Shown piece after piece: positions 32,098-40,927 of a stretch of DNA of 64,000 nucleotides; the stretch's first letter is position 1; the number at the start of each line of letters is the position of its first letter. Both the position numbers and the translations under genes were made by a program. The notes below the pieces were generated by a model that had not been told where the DNA came from, ran no database searches, and saw nothing but the letters and a program-made list of their open reading frames with translations. Source of the DNA: Planococcus sp. MB-3u-03 (lineage in GTDB: Bacteria; Bacillota; Bacilli; Bacillales_A; Planococcaceae); the NCBI RefSeq assembly GCF_002833405.1, contig NZ_CP025135.1, positions 229,501 to 293,500 on the forward strand. Direction: 5' to 3'.

Positions 32098-32146
32098 AAG
32101 CCCTTCCACAAGTTCCATTTGGAGTTTGTGGAGGGCTTTGTTTTTT
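32098..32146 (+). terminator. Intrinsic terminator
   Basis: AAGCCCTTCCACAA...TTGTGGAGGGCTT followed by TGTTTTTT. Confidence 0.85.
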
Positions 32147-32156
32147 GGTTTTTTAA

Positions 32157-32171
32157 TGATAATAATTATCG
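32157..32171. promoter_or_regulatory. Fur-box-like operator
   Basis: TGATAATAATTATCG matches the Bacillus Fur 7-1-7 consensus TGATAATNATTATCA at all but the last position. Two further half-site-like ATTCTCA sequences occur at about 32208-32214 and 32228-32234, each within ATTCTCAATTA. The site precedes the fetAB promoter. Confidence 0.65.
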
Positions 32172-32239
32172 TTTAAGAAGCCTGTGAAAACGCATTAATT
32201 GATATGTATTCTCAATTAAAAATAGTTATTCTCAATTAC

Positions 32240-32268
32240 TTGGTTCGGCTGTAAAGTTGTGCTATGAT
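32240..32268 (+). promoter_or_regulatory. Sigma-A promoter of fetAB
   Basis: TTGGTT (32240-32245), 17 bp, TATGAT (32263-32268), 55 bp before the fetA start. Confidence 0.6.
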
Positions 32269-32322
32269 ATCTACATTAGAATAATTATAAATAAGAAACT
32301 TGAGAATTTGGGAGGTGTGGGC

Positions 32323-33054
32323 ATGGGCACCCAGTACAAACCTGCGATCCACTTTCAGCACGTGGATTATCGCATTGGAGACATAGAAATCTTAAACGAT
32401 ATTACCGGTTCATTTCCACAAGGCCGTATCACCACTCTAGTAGGGCCTTCTGGCGCCGGGAAGTCGACGCTGCTGAAATTATGCAATGGCCTTATATCGC
32501 CGGCGAACGGAGAAATTTTCGTGAAAGATAAAGCGATTGGCGAATACGATCCGGTGGAACTGCGCCGGATGGTTGGAATGGCGTTGCAGAGCGCGCCGAT
32601 GATCAGCGGCACTGTATACGAAAACTTGAATTTGCCTTTGGAATTGCAGGGGCAGCAATTGGCGAAAGAAGATGCCCTTGAGCTGCTTGAAGATGTCGGC
32701 TTGAAAGGTGATTTGCTGGACCGTAAAGTGAAAGAGCTATCAGGTGGGCAGCGCCAGAAAGTTTCCATCGCGAGAACGCTTGTCAACAAGCCAGAGATTC
32801 TCTTGATGGACGAAATCACTTCTTCGCTCGACCGCGCTTCAAAGCTCGAAGTGGAGGAGTTGATCAGCAAAATCAACCGGAAATACAAGACGACAATCAT
32901 TTGGATTACCCATAATCTCCAGCAGGCACTCGAAATCGGTGATTACACATGGGTCATGATGGACGGCCAAGTGGTAGAAACCGGCGAGAGTTCGCTGCTT
33001 GAAGATCCACAGAATCAGCGCGTCAATGAATTTGTGAAAGGGGTGGTGTCATGA
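32323..33054 (+). CDS. fetA: FetA-type ABC transporter ATP-binding protein
   Basis: A 243-residue ABC ATPase. Walker A GPSGAGKST, signature LSGGQRQK and Walker B ILLMDEITSS are intact. Sequence and its pairing with a UPF0014 permease mark it as the FetA/YbbL partner of FetB. FetAB of E. coli exports iron and protects against oxidative stress. The start at 32323 is chosen for GGGAGG upstream; the longer in-frame reading would include the promoter. It overlaps fetB by 4 bp. Confidence 0.88.
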   Translation: MGTQYKPAIHFQHVDYRIGDIEILNDITGSFPQGRITTLVGPSGAGKSTLLKLCNGLISPANGEIFVKDKAIGEYDPVELRRMVGMALQSAPMISGTVYENLNLPLELQGQQLAKEDALELLEDVGLKGDLLDRKVKELSGGQRQKVSIARTLVNKPEILLMDEITSSLDRASKLEVEELISKINRKYKTTIIWITHNLQQALEIGDYTWVMMDGQVVETGESSLLEDPQNQRVNEFVKGVVS

Positions 33055-33800
33055 GTTACTGGGCTTTATCGCTGACGCTCATTTTTGTCCTCATCCCGCT
33101 TTTATTGTCGAAAACATTGAATTTAGGGCTGGGCCGCGATATGACGGTCGCAACAATCCGCTCAATCATCCAGCTGCTCGCTGTTGGGTATGTCTTGAAA
33201 TTCGTCTTCGACTCCGAAAGTTTGCTCTACATCTTCTTGATGGTCGCGTTGATGATCATCGCGGCAACCCATAACGCGCAGAAAAAAGGCGCAGCCATCC
33301 AAGGCATTACTTGGAAGATTGCCGTTACCTTAATCTTTGTGGAAGTGTTGACGCAAGGAATTCTGATCGGCTTCAACATCACGCCGGCGACTGCCCAATA
33401 CATCATCCCGATCAGCGGCATGGTCATCGGGAACTCGATGGTGCTGTCGATCCTGTTCTTGAATCGTTTCACGGCGGAAGTCGAAGACCATCAGGATCAG
33501 ACGGAATTGATCTTGTCGCTTGGCGGAACGCCGAAACAGGCCATTCACCGCCAATTGATCAACTCGATCAAGGCGAGCATGATCCCGACGATCGAGAGCC
33601 AGAAAACGGTTGGTCTCGTCCAACTGCCGGGCATGATGAGCGGGCAGATCATCGCGGGCGCAGACCCGATACAAGCGGTGCAATTCCAGTTGCTCATCAT
33701 GTTCCTGTTATTGACGACGGCTGCTGTGACGAGCGTTTTCCTCGGATACTTGTCCTATCCAACCTTGTTCAATAAACGCATGCAATTATTAAAAGGCTGA
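33051..33800 (+). CDS. fetB: FetB-type ABC permease (UPF0014)
   Basis: A 249-residue membrane protein with about seven hydrophobic segments. The conserved UPF0014 blocks are present: TVATIRSIIQLLAVGYVL, GMVIGNSMV, LSLGGTPKQAI and the IPTIESQKTVGLVQLPGMMSG loop that couples to the ATPase. It starts inside the FetA stop (ATGA). Its stop lies inside the terminator stem at 33791-33819. By homology it exports iron or another metal; direction is inferred from E. coli FetAB. Confidence 0.88.
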   Translation: MSYWALSLTLIFVLIPLLLSKTLNLGLGRDMTVATIRSIIQLLAVGYVLKFVFDSESLLYIFLMVALMIIAATHNAQKKGAAIQGITWKIAVTLIFVEVLTQGILIGFNITPATAQYIIPISGMVIGNSMVLSILFLNRFTAEVEDHQDQTELILSLGGTPKQAIHRQLINSIKASMIPTIESQKTVGLVQLPGMMSGQIIAGADPIQAVQFQLLIMFLLLTTAAVTSVFLGYLSYPTLFNKRMQLLKG

Positions 33801-33819
33801 CGCTATGTCAGCCTTTTTT
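33791..33819 (+). terminator. Intrinsic terminator overlapping fetB stop
   Basis: AAAAGGCTGAC-gctat-GTCAGCCTTTTTT; its right half is repeated at 34045-34060. Confidence 0.9.
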
Positions 33820-34060
33820 AGTGTCGAGAAGCTCAGAAAGTTGTATTTTCCGAAGCTTACCGCTCGCTTTCCGTGGGGCGGGAATCGAGCCTCCTCGTTC
33901 GCTACGCTCACTGCGGGTCTCTCAAACCCGCTAGTCCCACAGGAGTCGAGCGAACGCTTCTCCAAATACTCAGATAGAAAATTGAATTTTAAATGTAAAA
34001 AAAGGAATCCCTTTTTTATTCATAGCGGATCATGGACTTCTTCTCTATGTCAGCCTTTTT
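33803..34060. repeat. Palindromic intergenic repeat flanked by 16-bp direct repeats
   Basis: CTATGTCAGCCTTTTT occurs at 33803-33818 (right half of the fetB terminator) and again at 34045-34060. Between them lies a palindromic element: GAAGC (33852-33856) and CGCTCG (33861-33866) pair with CGAGCG (33947-33952) and GCTTC (33956-33960), with GTGGGGCGGGAATCGAGCC and CCCGCTAGTCCCACAGGAGT inside. It is a relative of the module at 969 and 10300 (shared GGGGCGGG-4nt-GAGCC). The remaining 80 bp to the right hold nothing recognisable. Confidence 0.7.
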
Positions 34061-34073
34061 GTTTTGGGTAGAT

Positions 34074-35144
34074 TCAGTTGGCGGTTCCCGGATAAAAGCT
34101 GTCGATTTCAAAGCGCCCCGAGCTGGGCAGGCTTTCGAGCAGATCCGAGCCGAACAATGCGGCGGGGGTCCAACTGCCGCCTGGGTAGTCGCCTGACAGT
34201 AAGCGCTCTGTCACTTCCAGTGCGCCGTAAACGGTCAGGTCATAGACGTTCGCGGTATCGATTCGGCACGTCTTGACGACACCGTCTGCATTTTTGGCTT
34301 GTCCCCAAATGTACGCAGTGCTTCCGGCGCGCTCTTCCTGATCTGGCCCTTGTACGCGTCGCTCGATCCATTTCAGCAAAGGCTGCTTCACTTTTTCAGA
34401 AGACAGCAAAGGGCTCGCTGCATTCATGAGCAGTGCCGCTTTGGCAGCAAGTTTCGGTGTCGGAATCCACGCCGTAATATTGGGGATGCCGGTGGTGTAA
34501 TAAGCAGTAGCCACATCACCCCAGGGAATCGCCATGGCGGATTTTTGGCCGCGCCCGAAATCGATCACCCGCTGGTGCTTGCCGATCGCGACAGCGGTCA
34601 GCTGCCCATCTTTACGGATGATATTGCCTCCGCCTAGCCCTTCGACCATCGTCTTCATCGTGCCTGGAGAGATGCCGGAATCCGAATCGAAACCAAGTGC
34701 GAGCTCGACGGCATCGGGTAATGCTTGTTTCAACTTCAGGGCGGTGCAATCGGTAGGGATGACATCGAAGCCCACTCCGGAACATAAAATGATATTTTTC
34801 TTTTGCGCTTCTTTGTGCAAAGAGTGGGTATGTTCGAACACACTGATCTCCCCAGTGATGTCGAGATAATGGGCGCCGGCTTCCAAGCAGGCGTGGATCA
34901 TCGGTTTGCTGGTCTTTTCGAATGGGCCGGCGCAATGCAGCACGAGATCGATGCCCTTTAAATGCTCAGCTGTCTGGTTATTCAATTCGAAAATGCGAAA
35001 TTCCAAGCCGAGTTCTTCGGCGATCGGCTGCACTTTTTCTTTGCTGCGCCCAGCTAGGACCGGGCGCAATCCGCGTTCGACTGCTTCTTGTGCGATCAAC
35101 TTTCCTGTATAGCCTGTCGCTCCATACAATAGCCATGTAGTCAT
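34074..35144 (-). CDS. Saccharopine dehydrogenase-like oxidoreductase
   Basis: A 356-residue protein of the saccharopine dehydrogenase NADP-binding family. The Rossmann start is TTWLLYGATGYTGKLIAQEA (residues 2-21) and family blocks include VLAGRSKEKVQPIAEELG, LVLHCAGPFEKTSKPMIHACL, YLDITGEI and CSGVGFDVIPTDC. Members with this layout include trans-acting enoyl reductases and many uncharacterised proteins; lysine metabolism should not be inferred. The start at 35144 follows GAGGAGA by 10 nt. Monocistronic. Confidence 0.85.
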   Translation of the reverse strand: MTTWLLYGATGYTGKLIAQEAVERGLRPVLAGRSKEKVQPIAEELGLEFRIFELNNQTAEHLKGIDLVLHCAGPFEKTSKPMIHACLEAGAHYLDITGEISVFEHTHSLHKEAQKKNIILCSGVGFDVIPTDCTALKLKQALPDAVELALGFDSDSGISPGTMKTMVEGLGGGNIIRKDGQLTAVAIGKHQRVIDFGRGQKSAMAIPWGDVATAYYTTGIPNITAWIPTPKLAAKAALLMNAASPLLSSEKVKQPLLKWIERRVQGPDQEERAGSTAYIWGQAKNADGVVKTCRIDTANVYDLTVYGALEVTERLLSGDYPGGSWTPAALFGSDLLESLPSSGRFEIDSFYPGTAN

Positions 35145-35323
35145 TGTTTTCGGTCTCCTCGTCATTTGGTGTCTTTCTTGTGTTCTTCAATAAGCAGGAA
35201 ATTCCTGTCTGTTTCTTGAAACTAATTAAGAACAACTTTCCATTTTTAAATGCGAACAAATGTTTGATTTTAATAGCGGCTGTCAGGTAGAATGAAGGAA
35301 ACGAGTTGAAGGAGGAATTTTCG

Positions 35324-36313
35324 ATGAAAAATATTCATTTGATTCCATACCGCGTTGAACAAGTGACGGCTGCACCGCCGCGTATACCGGAAGGCGTGCG
35401 GATGATCCAGGCTCCTGAACTGTGGGAAAGCGCTGAACATGGCAAAGGCAATGTAGTGGCCGTATTGGATACAGGCTGCCAAACCGACCACCCTGATCTG
35501 ACAGCACGGATTGCGGGCGGCCGCAACTTCACGCATGATGACGGAGGGGACCCTGAACGATTCGAGGATTATAACGGGCATGGCACCCACGTTGCCGGGA
35601 CGGTCGCCGCTTCCTTAAGAGACGAAGAGGGCGTAGTGGGCGTAGCGCCGCTCGCTGATCTGCTCGTTGTCAAAGTGCTCGATAAAGAAGGCAGCGGCAG
35701 CTATGAAGGCATTATTGCGGGCATCCATTATGCCATCGATTGGCGCGGTCCGGAAGGGCAAAAGACGACGGTCATTTCGATGTCGCTTGGCGGACCTGAA
35801 GATCATCCCGAATTGTACGAAGCCGTGAAACGGGCAGTTGATGCCGGGATTCCGGTCATCTGTGCAGCTGGCAATGAAGGAGACGATGCGCACGATACCG
35901 ATGAATTTGCCTATCCTGGAGCGTACGGCGAAGTCATTCAAGTCGGCGCTGTCGATTTCGACCGGCGCATCGCCCCGTTCAGCAATACCAATAACGAGAT
36001 CGACTTGGTGGCACCGGGCATCAATATCTATTCAACCTACTTGGAAGGGAAATATGCCAGTTTGTCCGGCACTTCGATGGCGACGCCGCATGTGTCGGGA
36101 GCCTTGGCATTGATCCGCAACATTTCCGAGCGCGAGTTCGACCGTGAGCTGACAGAGGCGGAATTGTATGCGCAGCTTGTCCGGCGCACGATTCCACTCG
36201 GTTATCCGAAGACAGCGGAAGGCAATGGTTTATTGGCGCTCGACATCCTCAATAAATTCGAGCAATTGTTCAAGATCCTCAGCAATTCCTATGCTAATGG
36301 ATTGGACCGGTAA
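35324..36313 (+). CDS. Intracellular subtilisin-like serine protease
   Basis: A 329-residue S8 peptidase without signal peptide. The N-terminus holds LIPY at 6-9, the inhibitory propeptide motif of intracellular subtilisins (ISP). The triad is Asp49 (VAVLDTGC), His86 (GHGTHVAGT) and Ser251 (GTSMATPHVSGA), with the oxyanion Asn184 (AAGNEG). ISPs are cytosolic, activated by cleavage of the propeptide, and degrade proteins in late growth. Length and C-terminal extension match the family. AAGGAGG precedes the ATG at 35324 and a strong terminator follows. Confidence 0.93.
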   Translation: MKNIHLIPYRVEQVTAAPPRIPEGVRMIQAPELWESAEHGKGNVVAVLDTGCQTDHPDLTARIAGGRNFTHDDGGDPERFEDYNGHGTHVAGTVAASLRDEEGVVGVAPLADLLVVKVLDKEGSGSYEGIIAGIHYAIDWRGPEGQKTTVISMSLGGPEDHPELYEAVKRAVDAGIPVICAAGNEGDDAHDTDEFAYPGAYGEVIQVGAVDFDRRIAPFSNTNNEIDLVAPGINIYSTYLEGKYASLSGTSMATPHVSGALALIRNISEREFDRELTEAELYAQLVRRTIPLGYPKTAEGNGLLALDILNKFEQLFKILSNSYANGLDR

Positions 36314-36326
36314 CTGAAACCATTCA

Positions 36327-36358
36327 AAAACCCCCAGACGCAATGTCTGGGGGTTTTC
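36327..36358. terminator. Bidirectional intrinsic terminator
   Basis: AAAACCCCCAGAC-gcaat-GTCTGGGGGTTTTC between convergent genes. Confidence 0.88.
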
Positions 36359-36364
36359 TTGCAT

Positions 36365-36571
36365 TTAATCCGTCACTAATTTATCCGTTTTCCGCTGCTC
36401 TTCAATCCACCACTCAATATGGTTTTCGTCGAACAGGATCATATCGCCATAAGGCCGGGCATGCGGAATTGTTCGTTTCGACAGGAGTTGCTGAATCTGC
36501 TCCTCTGTCATGGGGCAACTTCGCTGCTCCAGATATTCGAGCAATTTCGGTATTCCCTGGATCTTCCCCAT
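36365..36571 (-). CDS. Small protein of unknown function
   Basis: A 68-residue soluble protein with a perfect GGGAGGTGA site before its ATG. The sequence PKLLEYLEQRSCPMTEEQIQ followed by a strand DMILFDENHIEWWIEEQRK could be a small winged-helix-like or excisionase-like fold, but this is a guess. It is transcribed toward the protease gene. Nothing further can be said. Confidence 0.6.
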   Translation of the reverse strand: MGKIQGIPKLLEYLEQRSCPMTEEQIQQLLSKRTIPHARPYGDMILFDENHIEWWIEEQRKTDKLVTD

Positions 36572-36820
36572 TTAATCACCTCCCACAAAATCCTCCTTGC
36601 AGAAGCAAAGAAAATTCAGTACGAGTTATTAAACGGTTTGCTGAAGATTCTATTCCCATATTTTCTGAAGGTTAATCCTAAAAACTGAAAAACTTTTAAA
36701 GCGCAAAGGGGAACAGGGCAAACTCCTCCCGCTCGAAGCGCGAATATGTTAGAATTTCCCCATATGTTAAAAACTATGTAAGGCAGTAAAAGTGCTTTTA
36801 AGAAGAGAAGGTGCAGATAG

Positions 36821-37624
36821 ATGAAAGTCGGAATAGATGCGGGCGGGACGCTGATCAAAGTGGCCTATACCGATGGAGGCCCGATTCATTTTGCGAAATA
36901 TCCGATTGCTGAAATCGGTTTGGTAGCGGAGTGGATCAACGGGCTTTCGGCTAGTGAAGTGTGTGTGACCGGTGGCAAATCAGGTGTGCTTGCATCTTTG
37001 CTGGAAAAATCCGTCCAGGAAATGGTGGAATTTGAAGCGACTCACTTGGGCGTCCAAGTTTTGCTTGAACGCATGGGGCTTCACGAGGAAGCCTATTTGG
37101 TCACCAATGTCGGAACCGGCACGTCGATCCATTGCGTGCAGGATAATACGCAGGAGCGTCTCGGCGGTACGGGAATCGGGGGCGGAACGCTTATCGGCCT
37201 CAGCCATTTATTGACCGGGATCACCAGTTTCGATGAGATCGTTGAACACGCCAAGCGCGGCTCGCGTGAACGCATCGATTTAAAAGTGAAGCATATTTAT
37301 GAGGGCAAAGAGCCGCCGATTTCGGGTGAGTTGACTGCCAGTAATTTTGGGCAGGATCTATTTTCCATTTCACATGAGTTGTCGAAAGAAGAATTGCTTG
37401 CGACGGTCATCGGCCTGGTCGGCGAAACAGTCAGCACAGTCAGTGTTCATGCAGCGCGCCAGTGCCGCAGCTCGACGATCGTCTATATTGGGTCTTCATT
37501 CAGCGATAACCCCCTTTTGAAAGAAGTTGTCACAAGCTACACCATTCTGCGCGGCTCGACGCCGTTGTTCCCGGATAATGGCGAATATTCCGGCGCAGTC
37601 GGTGCTTTATCTGTTTTGGAATAA
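36821..37624 (+). CDS. coaW: Type II pantothenate kinase
   Basis: A 267-residue ASKHA-fold kinase that phosphorylates pantothenate, the first step of coenzyme A synthesis. The phosphate-1 loop GIDAGGTLIKVAY (residues 4-16), the CVTGGKSG loop, NVGTGTSIHCV and GGTGIGGGTLIGLSHLL are all typical of the staphylococcal-type CoaW. Unlike type I kinases, this class is usually insensitive to CoA feedback. It has its own upstream region and is followed by a terminator (about 37625-37656). Confidence 0.92.
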   Translation: MKVGIDAGGTLIKVAYTDGGPIHFAKYPIAEIGLVAEWINGLSASEVCVTGGKSGVLASLLEKSVQEMVEFEATHLGVQVLLERMGLHEEAYLVTNVGTGTSIHCVQDNTQERLGGTGIGGGTLIGLSHLLTGITSFDEIVEHAKRGSRERIDLKVKHIYEGKEPPISGELTASNFGQDLFSISHELSKEELLATVIGLVGETVSTVSVHAARQCRSSTIVYIGSSFSDNPLLKEVVTSYTILRGSTPLFPDNGEYSGAVGALSVLE

Positions 37625-37656
37625 AAAAAGAGCATCAGCCGTGATGCTCTTTTTCT
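37625..37656. terminator. Intrinsic terminator between coaW and nitroreductase
   Basis: AAAGAGCATCA-gccg-TGATGCTCTTT with T-run. Confidence 0.85.
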
Positions 37657-37659
37657 TCG

Positions 37660-38216
37660 TTATTGGTCGATGATTTCCAGCTTTTCGCGAATGTCGGTGC
37701 GAGCTTGCTTTTCCGGCACGTGGGCAGGGTAGCCCATCATCATTGTCGCGACGATTTTCTCGCCCGGCTGCACGCCGATTGCCTCACGGAAGACGGGATC
37801 GTAAATCCAGTCGTTCGAACGCCAGATCATGCCGATGCCGCGCTGCCAGGCAGCCAATTGGAAATTTTGCAGCATCGAACTAAGCGCGCCGTAATCTTCG
37901 TCGAAGCGTCGCTGGCGCGGGTCGACCGGCATGATGGCGACCAGATGGAGCGGGATGTCGCGAAAATACTGAGCTTTATTGAGCGCTTTTGTGGAATGTC
38001 GCCGTCCGGTGTTTTCATCGAATCGAGGAATGCCTGGACGAATTTTTCTTTGCCGGCACCGGCATATAGCTGGAAGCGCCAAGGTTCGTTCACTTTATGG
38101 TTAGGTGCCCATTTGGCAATATTCAGCAAGTCGATGATCTCTTCGACATCGACAGCGTCTGGTTTGAACTTTTTGATCGATCTTCTTTCCATGATCAATT
38201 GATCAATCGGATTCAT
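37660..38216 (-). pseudogene. Nitroreductase-family gene with a one-base frameshift
   Basis: Two overlapping frames together encode one nitroreductase. The first (from ATG 38216) reads NPIDQLIMERRSIKKFKPD and NIAKWAPNHKVNEPWRFQLY, the FMN-binding Arg-Arg-Ser and WAPNH motifs, and stays in family register to TPDGDIP. The other frame takes over at TKALNKAQYFRDIPLHLVAI and runs to the end with LAAWQRGIGMIWRS and VATMMMGYPA. The switch is at about 37985-37996. The span of 557 bp is one base short of a multiple of three, so a single deletion restores a 185-residue protein. It is either recent inactivation or a sequencing error. Confidence 0.85.
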
Positions 38217-38423
38217 CAATTTGAACCTCTCCTATCCTTTAAATGACTACGGTTAAATCCTACCACGAATGGCGAAAATCGTGTTGAAAATGACATATTG
38301 ATGGATGGGAAATGTGCAGCTTCTTGGTAAAATATAGATAGAAGCAGTAAGCTGAATAAATTCATTTACGACTATTTCCGTTATAGAAAATGCGGAATTA
38401 TATATAAGCAAGGAGTGATTCGG

Positions 38424-39818
38424 ATGAAGAAAGCCGTGGTCATCGGCGGAGGAATTACAGGCCTTTCCGCCATGCATTATTTAGAACGAATGAAAAAGCA
38501 GCACGGGCTCGAGTTGGAATTGGAGCTTGTTGAAAAAGATGAGGAGCTGGGCGGGAAGATCCGCACGGTGAAAAAAGAGGGCTTTACGATGGAAGTGGGC
38601 GCGGATTCCATCGTCGCTCGCCATGCCAGCGTATTGCCGCTAGTGGAAGAGCTCGGGCTTGAAGAACAGATGGTCTACAACGGGACCGGCATTTCTTATC
38701 TGTATACCGACAATCAATTGCATGCCATCCCAAAAGATACAGTATTCGGCATCCCGATGGACCGCGAAGCGCTGTTCAGCTCGACGCTCGTGTCGGAACA
38801 GGGGAAAGAGCGGGCTATGCAAGACTTTGAAACCGTAAACGACCGCTTTACGAAAGACAGCTCAATCGGGGAATTCCTGGAAGCGTTTCTCGGCAAAGAA
38901 TTGGTGGACCGCCAGATTGCGCCTGTCTTATCCGGCGTCTATTCGGGTTCATTGCGTGAACTTACCTTAGCTTCCACCTTGCCGTATTTGATCGATTATA
39001 AAAATGACTACGGCAGCATTATCAAAGGGTTCGAAGCGCATAAGGAAACATTCCAAGGTGCAGCGAATAAGAAATTCATCTCATTCGACGGGGGGATGGC
39101 GGCCTTGATCGACCGCCTCGAAGAACAGATGGAAACGGCGTTCGTCCGAAAAGGCGTCGAGACAAGCTCGTTGGAGAAGCGAGACGGACGCTATAAATTG
39201 GGCTTTTCAGACGGCACCTCAAGCGAAGCGGATTTCATCGTGTTGGCGATTCCGCACCAGCAAGCCCAAGCATTGGTGAAGGACGACGCACTTGATGAGG
39301 AATTTGGCCAATTGATTAACTCGTCGTTGATCAGCGTTTATCTCGGATATGACTTGCCGGACGAACAATTGCCAGCGGATGGCACCGGCTTTATCGTGTC
39401 GGAAGGCAGCGACCTGGCGTGCAATGCCTGCACCTGGACGAGCCGCAAATGGCCGCATACTTCGGCGCAGCATAAATTGTTGGTGCGTTTGTTCTATAAG
39501 AGCACAAACCCGGTATTCGCTGAACTGCAACACAGCTCTGACGAACAGATCGCGGCTAAAGCCAAAGCGGATATCCAGAAAAGCCTGGGCATCGAGCAAC
39601 AGCCGGCTGTCATTGAAATCACGCCTTGGAATGAGCTCATGCCAAATTATCATATGGGGCATAAAACAGCAGTCATGTCGCTTGAAGCACGGTTGGCCGG
39701 CGCCTATCCGGGCGTCTATCTAGCCGGTTCTTCCTATTACGGGGTCGGCATCGGCGCCTGCATCCAAAACGGCAAAGACCTGGCGCAGAATATTGCACAA
39801 GCGCTGGGTGAAATATAG
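38424..39818 (+). CDS. hemY: Protoporphyrinogen/coproporphyrinogen III oxidase (HemY/CgoX type)
   Basis: A 464-residue flavoprotein. The FAD-binding motif is AVVIGGGITGLSAMHYLE (residues 4-21), then EKDEELGGKIRTVKKEGFTMEVGADSI, and the C-terminal FAD loop VYLAGSSYYGVGIGACIQNGKDLAQ is complete. In monoderm bacteria this enzyme oxidises coproporphyrinogen III in the coproporphyrin-dependent haem pathway. It is not beside hemE/hemH, where the main copy usually lies, so this may be a relocated or additional copy. The start at 38424 follows AAGGAG; the GTG nine bases earlier is less likely. Confidence 0.9.
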   Translation: MKKAVVIGGGITGLSAMHYLERMKKQHGLELELELVEKDEELGGKIRTVKKEGFTMEVGADSIVARHASVLPLVEELGLEEQMVYNGTGISYLYTDNQLHAIPKDTVFGIPMDREALFSSTLVSEQGKERAMQDFETVNDRFTKDSSIGEFLEAFLGKELVDRQIAPVLSGVYSGSLRELTLASTLPYLIDYKNDYGSIIKGFEAHKETFQGAANKKFISFDGGMAALIDRLEEQMETAFVRKGVETSSLEKRDGRYKLGFSDGTSSEADFIVLAIPHQQAQALVKDDALDEEFGQLINSSLISVYLGYDLPDEQLPADGTGFIVSEGSDLACNACTWTSRKWPHTSAQHKLLVRLFYKSTNPVFAELQHSSDEQIAAKAKADIQKSLGIEQQPAVIEITPWNELMPNYHMGHKTAVMSLEARLAGAYPGVYLAGSSYYGVGIGACIQNGKDLAQNIAQALGEI

Positions 39819-39845
39819 CAGAACAAAAATATCTTCATCACCACG

Positions 39846-39881
39846 CAAAAAAGCTCCGGAAAAATTCCGGAGCTTTTTTAT
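39846..39881. terminator. Bidirectional intrinsic terminator
   Basis: AAAAAAGCTCCGG-aaaaatt-CCGGAGCTTTTTT between convergent genes. Confidence 0.88.
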
Positions 39882-39889
39882 ATGCCGCT

Positions 39890-40927
39890 TTATCTCATGG
39901 CGTTGAGTCGTTTGTAACTGTCGAAATGCTTGCCCCAATAGCTGTCGTTGAGGCTAGTGATTTGGACGCGGTCTCCGCCGGCATGGATAAAGCTATTGTT
40001 GCCGACATAGATACCGACGTGGGAAATTCCTGGACGGTATGTATTTTTGAAGAACACCAGGTCTCCAGGTTGCGGGGAACTTACCGTAAATGAACTTGCG
40101 TAATAGCCGATTGTGTTCGTGCGTGGGATTGTGATGCCTGCGCGGTTATAGACATAGTATAAATAGCCGCTGCAGTCGAAGCCGCTTGAAGTCGTGCCGC
40201 CCCATGCATAAGGTACTCCGAGTTGTGTGCGTGCGATGGAAAGAACTTGCCCGGCTTTCGAAGAAGCAGCCGGTTTAGAAACTTGGACAGGTGAAGGGGC
40301 AGGAGCTGTGCCGCCCTGAATTTTCAATACTTGGCCGACACGGATATTGCTCGTGCTTAAATTGTTCCAGCTCATCAACTGGGTAACGGAAACTTTATAG
40401 CTTCTGGAAATCTTGCTGAGCGTGTCGCCTGAGACGACGCGGTATGTAGTCGTATTGGCTTGTGCTGGCGGTGCGGCCGGAGCAGGTGAAGGTGATGCGA
40501 CGACAGCTGATGCCGTGCCGCTGACTTTCAGTTTCTGGCCGACGTGGATAGTGGAGTTGCTCAAATTGTTCAATTGCTGGATTTTTGCGACAGATGTGGC
40601 GTGTGCCTTGGCAACTTTATAAAGAGTATCACCGGCTTTGACAGTATAAGTGCTAGTCTTTGCGGCAGCTGGTGCGGCCGGGGCGGATGGCGCCGGAGTG
40701 CTCGCTGCAGCTGGTGAGGTCAAGCGCAGCACTTGGTTTGGATAGATGGCATCCGTGCTCAGGCGATTCCATGTTTTCAAGTTGGCAACAGATACATCGT
40801 TGCTTGAAGCCACTTTCCATAATGTGTCGCCTGGTTTGATTTTATACGAACTTGCTTCTGTATCCGCAGCCCCTAGTGCCAAAGATAGGACTCCTGCCGT
40901 GATTGCCATGCCGATCAGCTTCTTCAT
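39890..40927 (-). CDS. Secreted LysM-NlpC/P60 peptidoglycan hydrolase
   Basis: A 345-residue exported D,L-endopeptidase. A signal peptide (about 1-26) is followed by three LysM wall-binding repeats at about 27-69, 93-135 and 160-203, joined by Ala/Pro-rich linkers, and an NlpC/P60 domain (about 228-345) with Cys252 (GFDCSGYLYYVY), His303 (ISHVGIYVG) and His315 (FIHAGG). This is the LytE/LytF/CwlS type architecture; such enzymes act in cell separation. The start at 40927 gives proper spacing to AAGGGGA; an ATG two codons earlier is too close. Confidence 0.92.
   Translation of the reverse strand: MKKLIGMAITAGVLSLALGAADTEASSYKIKPGDTLWKVASSNDVSVANLKTWNRLSTDAIYPNQVLRLTSPAAASTPAPSAPAAPAAAKTSTYTVKAGDTLYKVAKAHATSVAKIQQLNNLSNSTIHVGQKLKVSGTASAVVASPSPAPAAPPAQANTTTYRVVSGDTLSKISRSYKVSVTQLMSWNNLSTSNIRVGQVLKIQGGTAPAPSPVQVSKPAASSKAGQVLSIARTQLGVPYAWGGTTSSGFDCSGYLYYVYNRAGITIPRTNTIGYYASSFTVSSPQPGDLVFFKNTYRPGISHVGIYVGNNSFIHAGGDRVQITSLNDSYWGKHFDSYKRLNAMR

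Noticed and set aside
33850..33962. Plus-strand reading frame across the palindromic repeat after fetB (33805-34071)
   Set aside because: It starts inside the fetB terminator, covers the repeat and has no ribosome site of its own.
37660..38216. Two independent small genes instead of one frameshifted nitroreductase
   Set aside because: The two frames carry complementary, non-overlapping halves of a single family, and the second has no ribosome site.
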